A DNA stretch of 9,811 nt from DATJGF01 sp035495315 (GTDB lineage Bacteria; Verrucomicrobiota; Verrucomicrobiia; Limisphaerales; UBA8199): NCBI GenBank assembly GCA_035495315.1, contig DATJGF010000192.1, positions 1-9,811 on the forward strand, in the 5' to 3' direction. Of this stretch, positions 1-6,577 are shown one piece after another. The notes beneath the pieces were generated by a model. The model searched no databases and was not told the DNA's origin. It saw nothing but the letters and a program-made list of their open reading frames with translations. The stretch's first letter is position 1. Every line of letters begins with the position of its first letter. Both the position numbers and the translations under genes were made by a program.

Positions 1-1
1 C

Positions 2-1354
2 GCCGTTTATGACGAAGTGGGGGCCTTCAATGCGGAATCTCTCAAAGCGCGTCAACAACTCGCCCTGCTGGAAGCGCAGCGGCAGGATTTAGGCCAGTAT
101 CTGAGGCCAAAGCATCCAAAGATGATCGCCTTGCTGGAGGAGCAGGCGCGATGCGAGAGGCTGCTTGAGATTTTGAGTCGACAAAGTGTGTCTCAGTTGG
201 AGAGTCGCCGGGCATCGCTGCGCAAACAAATCGAGGGACTGGAGGAGGAAATCGAAGCCTGGAACCGCAAATCGATGGCGACAAGCCAAAAAGCCAATGA
301 GTACCAGCGGCTGCGAGACAGCGAGCAAAAGGTTCGCTCACTGTATGACCGACTGTTGGCTACTTTGCAGACGCTCGACGTGAACAAGGAGATTAGTCCC
401 GAAAGCGTGACGGTTTTAGAACCGGCGACGCCGCCGTTTTCCGATCTGCGCAAACCAGCCCGGCAACTGATCACCGGGCTTGTGGTCGGGCTGGCACTGG
501 GTGTCGGTTTGGTCTTCTTGATCGATCACGTGGACGATCGGCTCAACTCTCATGCGGAGCTACAGGAATGGTTCGAAGAATCCGTGTTGGTCCAGATTCC
601 ACACCAGGAACGGGCTGGCAGAAACCGCAACGTAGCTTTGCTGGAGGCCAACGACTCACGGCATGCTTTTGCTGAAGCTTACCGAAGCTTGCGTTCGTCG
701 CTGCTGTATCTTGCCCGTGAAAAGGTTTGCCCAAAGACCTTGCTACTGACCAGCTCGATCCCAGGCGAGGGAAAATCGATAACGTCAGCCAATCTGGCGA
801 TTACGTTGGCGCAGGCGGACGCCCGTGTGCTGCTGATGGACGGAGATTTGCGGAAGGGCGACCTGCATACGCGGTTCGGGCTGACGGCCAGCCGAGGCCT
901 TGCTGACGTGTTTCAACAGCGCTGCCGTTGGGAGGAGGCAGTGCTTCCTACACGGCATCCAAATCTAGCGTTGCTTGGGTGCGGCAATGTTTCCAACGCA
1001 TCGAGCGATCTATTCGTACGACAACCGATGCGGGAATTCCTTCAAGAAATCGGGGCGGACTATGACTACATCATTGTCGATGCGCCTCCGGTTATGGCAG
1101 CCGACGATGTTCGAAGCCTTGCGCCACAAGCCGACGGTGTCTTGTTTGTGCTCCGAGCCGGGTATACTTCCGCCCGGATCGCCACCGCCGCGCTGGACGT
1201 ACTTTATCGCCGGCAAGTTCACGTGCTTGGGATAGTATTCAACGCCGTTAGGCCATCCACCCAGGATTGCTATTCGTATGAGCGCTACGGTGAATATTTT
1301 CACCGGAGGGAGGCGAGCCGTCATCCGATAAATGGGCTAGCGGACGAAACCTGA
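2..1354 (+). CDS. Wzc-type polysaccharide co-polymerase / BY-kinase, C-terminal part (5' truncated)
   Basis: This is an inner-membrane protein that controls chain length and export of capsule or exopolysaccharide and carries a cytoplasmic bacterial tyrosine kinase. The reading frame is open to the window's left edge, so the GTG at 17 is internal and the N-terminus, with the first membrane segment, is missing. Visible in order: a Glu/Arg/Gln-rich coiled-coil periplasmic region (about 17-400), a proline-rich stretch (about 420-455), a membrane helix (about 466-525), then the kinase domain. That domain has a Walker A motif IPGEGKS (758-778), Walker A' LLMDGDLRKGD (about 827-862) and Walker B YIIVDAPP (about 1068-1091). 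The C-terminus has a tyrosine cluster (YSYERYGEY, about 1272-1298), the usual autophosphorylation tail. The next gene, an RfaH/NusG-like regulator, fits the end of an exopolysaccharide operon. The family call is firm; the exact polymer is unknown. Confidence 0.93.
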   Translation, partial: AVYDEVGAFNAESLKARQQLALLEAQRQDLGQYLRPKHPKMIALLEEQARCERLLEILSRQSVSQLESRRASLRKQIEGLEEEIEAWNRKSMATSQKANEYQRLRDSEQKVRSLYDRLLATLQTLDVNKEISPESVTVLEPATPPFSDLRKPARQLITGLVVGLALGVGLVFLIDHVDDRLNSHAELQEWFEESVLVQIPHQERAGRNRNVALLEANDSRHAFAEAYRSLRSSLLYLAREKVCPKTLLLTSSIPGEGKSITSANLAITLAQADARVLLMDGDLRKGDLHTRFGLTASRGLADVFQQRCRWEEAVLPTRHPNLALLGCGNVSNASSDLFVRQPMREFLQEIGADYDYIIVDAPPVMAADDVRSLAPQADGVLFVLRAGYTSARIATAALDVLYRRQVHVLGIVFNAVRPSTQDCYSYERYGEYFHRREASRHPINGLADET

Positions 1355-1374
1355 GATTGGAAAGGAAAAAAGGG

Positions 1375-1917
1375 ATGATCAGTTCAGTCTTCGACGCGTT
1401 CACGGCAGACGACCGGGCCTGGTTCTGTATTCGTTCGCACCCGAGACGGGAATGTGTGGCTGCGGCCTATCTTCGTGAGGACCTTGGTCTGGAAGTTTAC
1501 CTCCCAAGGATTCGCTTCAAGCGGCACACGCGCAAAGGACCCAAATGGTTCATCGAAGCCTTATTTCCTAATTACCTGTTTGCCAGATTTAACCTGGTGG
1601 ATTGTTTTCGCCAGGTGCACCACGGGTTCGGGGCTCGGGGAATTGTCCATTTTGGCAATCACTGGCCGACGATCCCGGATGCGTTAATTGAGACAATGCG
1701 CGAGTCAATCCAGCATAATGTACCGTATGTGTTGTCCGAAGATTTTCGGCCAGGGGACAAGGTGGTGATATCAGGTGGACCGCTCCATCAATTCGAGGCG
1801 ATTGTCAAACGTGTCATGCCGGGCGCGCGGCGCGCAGCAGTGCTGCTGGACTTCCTGGGCAGCCAAAGAATGATCGAGCTCGGGGCGGAGACTCTCGTCA
1901 AGCGAGGGGAGGAGTGA
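1375..1917 (+). CDS. NusG/RfaH-family transcription antitermination protein
   Basis: A 180-residue specialised NusG paralogue, predicted to bind RNA polymerase and help it read through long polysaccharide operons. The N-terminal NGN domain shows WFCIRSHPRRE near residue 16, the GLEVYLPRIRFKR block, and the hydrophobic LFPNYLFARF motif. The C-terminal KOW-like domain begins at about residue 123 with FRPGDKVVISGGPL and ends with a FLGSQRMIEL strand. I chose the ATG at 1375 because AAAGGA (1361-1366) lies 8 bases upstream; the TTG at 1357 would add only six residues. The gene follows the tyrosine-kinase gene by 20 bases and is probably co-transcribed. RfaH, UpxY and LoaP are members of the same group, and I cannot decide between them. 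No ops/JUMPstart-like element was seen in the window, though the start of the operon is outside it. Confidence 0.9.
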   Translation: MISSVFDAFTADDRAWFCIRSHPRRECVAAAYLREDLGLEVYLPRIRFKRHTRKGPKWFIEALFPNYLFARFNLVDCFRQVHHGFGARGIVHFGNHWPTIPDALIETMRESIQHNVPYVLSEDFRPGDKVVISGGPLHQFEAIVKRVMPGARRAAVLLDFLGSQRMIELGAETLVKRGEE

Positions 1918-2274
1918 GCGCACTGCGATTAGCACAAGCTTGCCCTGGGCTATTGTCAAGCTGACCCGAAGGGGCCCTGACGACGCTGCCGTTGCGGCAT
2001 CATTTCTCGTCGACGACTGATTCAAGGGCGGGGCTTACGGCTACGGGGGCCTCGCGTAGCTTCGCGGAGCTCGGCCTTCCGGTTAAATTGGACTGCGTCT
2101 ATATGGGCCACATGGCCTGCGCATGCACCGGGGGCGTCAGTCGGGCAGAGGGCGGGTACTGGTCGCCAAAAAAAGTCAACGAAAAGGCAACTTCTGGAAA
2201 GCGGGAACGGCGAGGATCAACAAATATTACCTTTGCCAGTGCAAAATAGAAATAAATAACGCTTCTAATATATC
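1918..2274 (+). other. Gene-free spacer between polysaccharide and cytochrome genes
   Basis: There is no convincing gene here. An open frame at 1992-2249 has no recognisable domain and no ribosome site. Visible structure: a 6-bp stem AGCTTG/CAAGCT (1937-1942 with 1957-1962), a short hairpin TGCCG-TTG-CGGCA (1987-1999), a 10-bp palindrome TCGTCGACGA (2007-2016) and a GC-rich imperfect hairpin around 2049-2077. The last ~60 bases before 2275 become strongly AT-rich, which fits a promoter for the cytochrome genes. TTGCCA at 2233-2238 is a possible -35, but no clean -10 follows at standard spacing. No U-tract terminator for the upstream genes is evident. Confidence 0.5.
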
Positions 2275-2601
2275 ATGAATAAAATCAGCCGGATTGCTAT
2301 AGCCGCTTTCGCGGCATCGCTCCTCACCGTCACGGCCGCTGACGTGAAGGAGACCTGGGAAAAGAATTGCACCAAGTGCCATGGCCCTGACGGCAAAGGT
2401 GACACCAAAATGGGTAAGAAACTTGACATCAAGGACTTAACTGATGCCAAACTGCAGACCAGCCTCAAAGACGAGGAGATGCTCAAGGCTATCAAAGAGG
2501 GCGTTAAGGACGGAGATAAAACCCGCATGAAGGCTGCCGAAGGTCTAAATGATGATGAGATGAAGGCCCTGGTTGCCTACGTGAGGACCTTGAAAAAATA
2601 G
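2275..2601 (+). CDS. Small periplasmic monoheme cytochrome c (class I), copy 1
   Basis: A 108-residue class I c-type cytochrome, expected to carry electrons in the periplasm. A signal peptide covers residues 1-21 or 22 (hydrophobic AIAAFAASLL, cleavage near VTAA-D). The haem motif CTKCH is at residues 32-36 and is followed by the GPDGKG loop typical of the family. Met85 in TRMKAAEG is the likely sixth ligand. The C-terminal helix ALVAYVRTLKK is the conserved packing helix. The mature protein is very rich in Lys, Asp and Glu. It is a clear paralogue of the genes at 2671 and 6094, with haem cysteines at the same residue numbers. The upstream bases contain no Shine-Dalgarno site. Its exact partner is not determined by the sequence; the neighbouring multihaem proteins are the obvious candidates. 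Confidence 0.93.
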   Translation: MNKISRIAIAAFAASLLTVTAADVKETWEKNCTKCHGPDGKGDTKMGKKLDIKDLTDAKLQTSLKDEEMLKAIKEGVKDGDKTRMKAAEGLNDDEMKALVAYVRTLKK

Positions 2602-2670
2602 CCATTGCCAAACTGGCTGAATAACATACAACTTTCAGCATCTAATTAGTAACTGAATAGAACATTCTTT

Positions 2671-3003
2671 ATGAAAAAACTCATCGTATTCACCCTGGCG
2701 CTGGTGGTAGGTGGCGCAGTCTCGCTCCGCGCTGCTGACGCTAAAGCGATCTGGACAAAAGATTGTGCCAAATGTCACGGGGAAGACGGCAAGGGTAAAA
2801 CCAAGATGGGCGAGAAACTTGGCGTGAAGGACTACACGGATGCGAAAGTGCAGGGGGACCTCAAGGACCCCGAGATGACCAAGGCGATTAAAGAAGGGGT
2901 CAAGGATAAAGATAGCGACAAACCCAAGATGAAAGGCTTTCCCGACCTGACGGATGACGAGGTCAAAGCTCTGGTCGCCTACGTCCGCGCCTTTAAGAAG
3001 TAA
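2671..3003 (+). CDS. Small periplasmic monoheme cytochrome c (class I), copy 2
   Basis: A 110-residue paralogue of the preceding gene, separated from it by 69 bases and probably made from the same transcript. Signal peptide at residues 1-21 or 22 (LIVFTLALVVGGAV, cleavage near LRAA-D). Haem motif CAKCH at 32-36, GEDGKG loop, probable axial Met87 in KPKMKGF, and C-terminal helix ALVAYVRAFKK. Compared with copy 1 it has a few extra residues in the KDKDSDK loop before the axial Met. It lacks a Shine-Dalgarno site (ACATTCTTT precedes the ATG). A strong intrinsic terminator begins 25 bases after the stop codon, so this gene closes its transcription unit. Family assignment is firm; the specific electron donor and acceptor are unknown. 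Confidence 0.93.
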   Translation: MKKLIVFTLALVVGGAVSLRAADAKAIWTKDCAKCHGEDGKGKTKMGEKLGVKDYTDAKVQGDLKDPEMTKAIKEGVKDKDSDKPKMKGFPDLTDDEVKALVAYVRAFKK

Positions 3004-3027
3004 CTTCGCTGTTCTCCTTGGTCTCCG

Positions 3028-3057
3028 AAAGGGGGAGCCACTTGGCTCCCCCTTTTT
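3028..3057 (+). terminator. Strong rho-independent terminator after the cytochrome pair
   Basis: A perfect 9-bp GC-rich stem, GGGGGAGCC (3031-3039) with GGCTCCCCC (3044-3052), encloses a 4-base ACTT loop. It is followed by five T's and can be extended by AAA (3028-3030) pairing with TTT (3053-3055). It separates the two small cytochrome genes from the multihaem operon that starts at 3461, implying independent expression of the two units. Confidence 0.95.
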
Positions 3058-3460
3058 ATTGTCTTGGCCGTGCCAAAAAACAATGCCATCAGTGCTGCGG
3101 TTGGAGAGAGCTTAATCGGTGAATCCTTATCTTCCAGGTCTGACCCGAGCGATGGAGAATCGCGGCCAAATGTGCAGAATGTGAGCTTGTGATTCATGTG
3201 ACGTATAATAATATTCTCTAATGTGTATTAATTGCGTCACTGAGCGCACTATTTGCGGTTGGGCACAAGCCAAAAAACGCTAATAGATGAGCAAGGAAGG
3301 GGAAGCGCGTTTGGCGTCAAGGGCTTAACTCTCCTCCAGTGATTGCGAGCCAGACATCTGAAACCACCGCAAGTTGTTGGCAGGAAAGCGCGGGGAGTCG
3401 CGAAAAGGGACTGTCCGATGCGAGGCGGCCAGGAACCGACTCGGCGAAAGGGGGGCGGGT
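3058..3460 (+). other. Gene-free spacer upstream of the multihaem locus
   Basis: I see no gene here. A minor hairpin GCGAT-ggaga-ATCGC lies at 3149-3163. An AT-rich block at about 3193-3234 contains a consensus-like TATAAT and is flanked by an inverted repeat (listed separately). The stretch 3374-3460 is open in frame with the next gene from a TTG codon, but it reads as a basic, non-conserved leader and lies before a much better ATG, so I treat it as untranslated. Confidence 0.5.
3198..3240 (+). promoter_or_regulatory. AT-rich candidate promoter/operator with flanking inverted repeat
   Basis: TATAAT is present at 3204-3209, inside an AT-rich island in otherwise GC-rich DNA. The island is bracketed by GTGACG (3198-3203) and CGTCAC (3235-3240), a perfect 6-bp inverted repeat; internal TAATA (3206-3210) and TATTA (about 3226-3230) extend it imperfectly. 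No good -35 hexamer sits at 16-18 bases, so an activator-dependent promoter or an operator is possible. It is about 220 bases upstream of the tetraheme gene. Confidence 0.35.
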
Positions 3461-3955
3461 ATGAGGCGCCTCTTTAGAATGCCACCGCAGGTTTTTCGGC
3501 TGTTCTTGCTGCTGGTTGGAATCGTCAGCGCTTATTCGGTGGCGCGGTATTTTCTTACCCCGGCTTCATTCAAACAGTATGGCTGGTACCGCGGGGAGGC
3601 GTTAACGGAGTTGCGGGCGCGCGAACCTGTGTTTGCGGGGAGGAAGGCGTGCGAAGAGTGTCATTCCGACGAAGTCCAAAAACTCGCGAAGTTCGAACAC
3701 AAGTCGCTTGCTTGTGAGGGGTGCCACGGTCCAGGCCAGGCGCACGCCGACAATCCGGATATCAAGATCGACAAGAGCAATTACGGGGCGTGTCTGCGTT
3801 GTCACGAAGCGAATCCCTCGCGACCTAAATGGCACAAGCAGATCACGGTTAAAACGCACTATATGGAATCGAAGCCCGACGCCAAAACCGGCCCGAAATC
3901 CACTTCGTTGTGCACCGAATGCCACGTGCCGCACGCACCTTCGGAGGTTCCATGA
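3461..3955 (+). CDS. Membrane-anchored tetraheme cytochrome c (cytochrome c3/c7-like)
   Basis: A 164-residue cytochrome with one N-terminal membrane helix (about residues 13-32), probably an uncleaved anchor, and a periplasmic domain with four CxxCH motifs at 64-68, 85-89, 111-115 and 151-155. Extra histidines (His80, His95, His125, His133, His158) could serve as distal ligands for bis-His haems. The ATG at 3461 is preferred because AAAGGGGGG (3447-3455) precedes it at suitable spacing; a longer frame from a TTG at 3374 has no support. The stop codon overlaps the start of the Fe-S gene (ATGA at 3952-3955), indicating translational coupling. With the FeS and NrfD genes it forms a cytochrome/FeS/NrfD set like those in Nrf, Qrc and Geobacter Cbc4-type complexes. 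In such sets the cytochrome exchanges electrons with the Fe-S subunit. Confidence 0.88.
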   Translation: MRRLFRMPPQVFRLFLLLVGIVSAYSVARYFLTPASFKQYGWYRGEALTELRAREPVFAGRKACEECHSDEVQKLAKFEHKSLACEGCHGPGQAHADNPDIKIDKSNYGACLRCHEANPSRPKWHKQITVKTHYMESKPDAKTGPKSTSLCTECHVPHAPSEVP

Positions 3956-4761
3956 AGAACGAGCTCTCACGAAGATCCGTCCTGGCAAAAATCGCAGCCA
4001 CTCTTGCAGGAGTTTTGGCTGCCCCAGTGGCGAAGACGGCCAAAGCAGCGGTACAGAAGGTGATGGTTTCGAGCGGCGCGCCGAAGGGATACGACCCGAC
4101 GAAGCACAAGTGGGCGATGGCGATCGACGCCAACCGCTGCATTGGTTGTGGCTTATGCGCCGAGGCGTGCAAGAAAGAGAATCACGTCCCCGAGGGCCCG
4201 CACTTCCGCACCTGGATCGAGCGTTACATTATTACCAAGCCTGAGCCTGGTTCGGGCGCTTCACGCGGCGAGACACTGGTGGACTGCCCGAATGGGGGGA
4301 TGCATGGATTTCCAGAACCGCCGGTGCCCAAGGAGCAAATCCTCGATTCTTTTTTCGTGCCGAAGTTATGCAATCTGTGCCATCACTCTCCATGTGTTCA
4401 GGTCTGCCCGGTGGGGGCTACGTTCGACGCTCCGGACGGTGCGGTGCTGATCGACCCGAAGTACTGCATCGGTTGCGGTTTCTGCATCCAGGCTTGCCCG
4501 TATGGTTGCCGGTTTTTGAATCCAGTCACCAAGACGGCCGAGAAATGCACGCTCTGCTATCATCGAATTACTCGCGGGCTCAAGCCGGCATGTGTTGAAG
4601 TGTGTCCGACTCAATCGCGCGTATTCGGGGATTTGAAGAATCCGATTCCGGACGATCCGATCCAGCAGTTCTATCAAAAGAACCGAGTGCAGGCTCTCAA
4701 GCCTCACCTGGGCACTGAACCGCGGCTGTTCTATGCCGGGATCGATAAGGAGGTAAGGTAA
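3952..4761 (+). CDS. Tat-exported 4x[4Fe-4S] ferredoxin-type subunit (NrfC/HybA/DmsB family)
   Basis: A 269-residue periplasmic electron-transfer subunit. The N-terminus has a twin-arginine signal (SRRSVLAKIA, residues 6-15, followed by a hydrophobic segment), so it should be exported folded. Four cysteine clusters are visible: CIGCGLCAEAC at 63-73; CNLCHHSPCVQVC at 140-152; CIGCGFCIQAC at 172-182; and CTLC at 199-202 completed by CVEVC at 214-218. That gives 16 ligands for four cubane clusters, as in the DmsB/NrfC/HybA family. Two further cysteines (112 and 186) are unassigned. The ATG at 3952 overlaps the preceding stop codon. The NrfD gene starts one base after its stop codon. No molybdopterin or [NiFe] subunit is nearby, so it probably wires NrfD to the tetraheme cytochrome, not to an enzyme. 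Confidence 0.94.
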   Translation: MKNELSRRSVLAKIAATLAGVLAAPVAKTAKAAVQKVMVSSGAPKGYDPTKHKWAMAIDANRCIGCGLCAEACKKENHVPEGPHFRTWIERYIITKPEPGSGASRGETLVDCPNGGMHGFPEPPVPKEQILDSFFVPKLCNLCHHSPCVQVCPVGATFDAPDGAVLIDPKYCIGCGFCIQACPYGCRFLNPVTKTAEKCTLCYHRITRGLKPACVEVCPTQSRVFGDLKNPIPDDPIQQFYQKNRVQALKPHLGTEPRLFYAGIDKEVR

Positions 4762-4762
4762 C

Positions 4763-6037
4763 ATGGGCATAGAGGTCACCAACGTCGTGCTCGAAGTGAT
4801 GCCGCATTTCGAAGGTTATGTTTATCCGAACGAAGCGACGCAACAACCGCTGTGGAGCATCCTGATCGTTTTGTACCCTTACATCACTGGGCTGGTGGCG
4901 GGTGCCTTCATCATGGCTTCGCTGGTGCGCGTCTTTAATGTCAAGGCGCTGGAACCGGTTTACCGTTTGTCGATGCTGACCGCGTTCGCTTTCCTGCTCT
5001 GCGCGCCCTTGCCACTGCTGTTTCATCTGGGCCATCCCGAGCGTTGCTTCGAGGTGATGATGACGCCCCACCTGACGTCACCAATGGCTATCTTTGGTTT
5101 CGTGTACGCCTGGTATTTGATGGCCGTGCTGCTGCTGGAATTGTGGTTCGATTATCGGCATGACTTCGTGAACTGGTCGGAGACCACCCCCGGGTTCAAG
5201 GGTATCCTGTATCGACTGTTCACCGTGGGAGTGACCGATGTCTCTCCGCCGGCGGTGAATTTGGACCACCGGATTGGCCACATTCTCTCGATTGTGGGTA
5301 TTCCTTCGGCTTTCCTGTTACATGGCTACGTCGGTTTCATTTTTGGTTCCGTGAAAGCCAATCCCTGGTGGGGCAATGTGCTGATGCCGATCATTTTCAT
5401 TATGTCGGCGATGGTTTCGGGTATCGCGCTGTGCGTGTTCAATTACATGGTGCTGACCTGGATCCGCCGCAAAACGGTCAACATGAGATGTCTGGATACG
5501 ATGTGCATGTTTCTATTTTATGCGCTGGTAGTGGACGCGGCCATCGAGGCGCTTGACTGGATTCATCGCATTTACTCGGCCGAGGAGGGCTTTCAGTTGA
5601 TGGAGTACATGGCCCGGGAGAAACTCTTTTACACCTTGAGTTTGGGGCAGGTGGCTTGTGGGACGCTGGTGCCGCTGCTGTTGCTGGGCGTGCTGCAATT
5701 GATCCGTAAGAGGGTGCCGGAGCTGTTGCGGCGTCGGATGTACTTTGCCAGCGCGGTCCTGATTCTGATTGGTGTTCTGGCGATGCGCTGGAATGTGGTG
5801 ATTGGGGGACAAACCTTCTCCAAGAGCCTGCGGGGGCTGATGAGCTACAAGATGGAATTTGCAGGGCTCGAGGGGTGGTTTATGGGGGCGCTGCTGATGG
5901 CGTTGCCGTTTGTCATTTTGACGGTATTCGTGAAACTCTTTTTATCTGAAAGTCTGCCGACAGCGGAATCGGTTAAACTTCCGATCGACGAGGTGGACTC
6001 AATCCAGGATTTTCGGGCTGGACATTTGCGGCAGTGA
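4763..6037 (+). CDS. nrfD: NrfD/PsrC/HybB-family integral membrane quinone-interacting subunit
   Basis: A 424-residue polytopic inner-membrane protein with about nine hydrophobic helices by eye; NrfD-fold proteins bind quinol/quinone and usually pair with a four-cluster Fe-S subunit. The first helix carries the recognisable LYPYITGLVAGAF block (about residues 37-49), followed by the FHLGHPER loop. The family carries no haem, and no CxxCH is present. It starts one base after the Fe-S stop codon and has a near-perfect Shine-Dalgarno site, AAGGAGG (4747-4753), 9 bases before the ATG. The gene symbol reflects the family and does not claim the classical nitrite-reduction role. The direction of flow cannot be read from sequence. 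The context of c-type cytochromes and no dehydrogenase favours quinol oxidation and electron delivery to the periplasm. Confidence 0.93.
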   Translation: MGIEVTNVVLEVMPHFEGYVYPNEATQQPLWSILIVLYPYITGLVAGAFIMASLVRVFNVKALEPVYRLSMLTAFAFLLCAPLPLLFHLGHPERCFEVMMTPHLTSPMAIFGFVYAWYLMAVLLLELWFDYRHDFVNWSETTPGFKGILYRLFTVGVTDVSPPAVNLDHRIGHILSIVGIPSAFLLHGYVGFIFGSVKANPWWGNVLMPIIFIMSAMVSGIALCVFNYMVLTWIRRKTVNMRCLDTMCMFLFYALVVDAAIEALDWIHRIYSAEEGFQLMEYMAREKLFYTLSLGQVACGTLVPLLLLGVLQLIRKRVPELLRRRMYFASAVLILIGVLAMRWNVVIGGQTFSKSLRGLMSYKMEFAGLEGWFMGALLMALPFVILTVFVKLFLSESLPTAESVKLPIDEVDSIQDFRAGHLRQ

Positions 6038-6093
6038 AAGGATTGCAGCGGGGGTCCGGTCGGGAATTGTCAGTGCAAACGAATACGAGAAAA

Positions 6094-6423
6094 ATGAAGA
6101 AACTACTACCATTAACCATCGCGCTTGTGGCGCTGCCAGCCTTATCGCTTTGTGCAGCGGACGGCAAAGCCCTCTATGAAAAGGAATGTGCTAAATGCCA
6201 CGGAGCCGACGGCAAGGGCCAAACCACGATGGGCAAGCGTAACGGCGCCAAGGATTATACCGATCCAAAAGTCCAGGCCGAACTGAAGGATGAAGCGGCG
6301 ATCAAAGCCGTGAAGGAAGGTTTCAAGACCAAGGATGGCAAGGTCGTGATGAAGCCGGCCGAGGGCATGTCGGATGACGACGTGAAAGCCGTCGTAGCCT
6401 ACATGCGGACATTCAAGAAATAA
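6094..6423 (+). CDS. Small periplasmic monoheme cytochrome c (class I), copy 3
   Basis: A 109-residue paralogue of the genes at 2275 and 2671, here placed inside the multihaem cluster 56 bases after NrfD. Signal peptide at residues 1-22 (LLPLTIALVALPALSL, cleavage near CAA-D). Haem motif CAKCH at 32-36, GADGKG loop, probable axial Met86 in VVMKPAEG, and C-terminal helix AVVAYMRTFKK. I chose the ATG at 6094 because it gives a normal signal peptide whose haem and cleavage positions match both paralogues; an upstream in-frame GTG at 6034, overlapping the NrfD stop codon, would add 20 residues before it. Cys20 is not in a convincing lipobox because Leu precedes it. It is likely the soluble partner of the neighbouring membrane modules. 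Confidence 0.93.
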   Translation: MKKLLPLTIALVALPALSLCAADGKALYEKECAKCHGADGKGQTTMGKRNGAKDYTDPKVQAELKDEAAIKAVKEGFKTKDGKVVMKPAEGMSDDDVKAVVAYMRTFKK

Positions 6424-6443
6424 CACCAGCACGAGTTTGCATT

Positions 6444-6468
6444 GGCTCTCGAGGTCATTTCGAGGGCC
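6444..6468 (+). other. Intercistronic hairpin after the third small cytochrome
   Basis: GGCTCTCGA (6444-6452) can pair with TCGAGGGCC (6460-6468), a 9-bp stem with one T-G wobble and a 7-base loop. It starts 20 bases after the stop codon but has no T-tract after it. It may therefore be an attenuating or mRNA-stabilising hairpin instead of a full intrinsic terminator. The rest of 6424-6577 shows nothing recognisable. Confidence 0.5.
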
Positions 6469-6577
6469 GTCAGGACTCGACCGCTTGCGGCCTCAGTGCG
6501 CAGAAAATTAAGCCGCCCAGGCCGGCAGTGGGATCTTGTTGCTCGGTACCACGGATTTTTTTGCGTATCCATTGAAC

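Noticed and set aside
1992..2249. 85-residue open frame in the spacer
   Set aside because: No ribosome site, no recognisable domain or signal, and it lies across GC-rich hairpin-like sequence; most likely chance.
2233..2258. Sigma-70-like promoter TTGCCA with TAAATA before the first small cytochrome
   Set aside because: The spacer is only about 14 bases and the -10 match is weak; a similar TTGCCA before the second copy sits at a different distance from its ATG.
3374..3460. N-terminal extension of the tetraheme cytochrome from a TTG
   Set aside because: It would place about 29 basic, unremarkable residues before the membrane anchor, and the ATG at 3461 has a good purine-rich ribosome site.
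3461..6037. Classical Nrf nitrite reductase or Hyb hydrogenase operon
   Set aside because: No NrfA-type CxxCK site, no [NiFe] large or small subunit and no molybdopterin subunit is found anywhere in the window.
6034..6093. GTG start overlapping the NrfD stop codon for the third small cytochrome
   Set aside because: It adds 20 residues before a standard signal peptide; the ATG at 6094 aligns exactly with the two paralogues.
6145..6159. Possible lipoprotein signal in the third small cytochrome (Cys at residue 20)
   Set aside because: The residue before the cysteine is Leu, not Gly, Ala or Ser, and the paralogues are cleaved two residues later without a cysteine.
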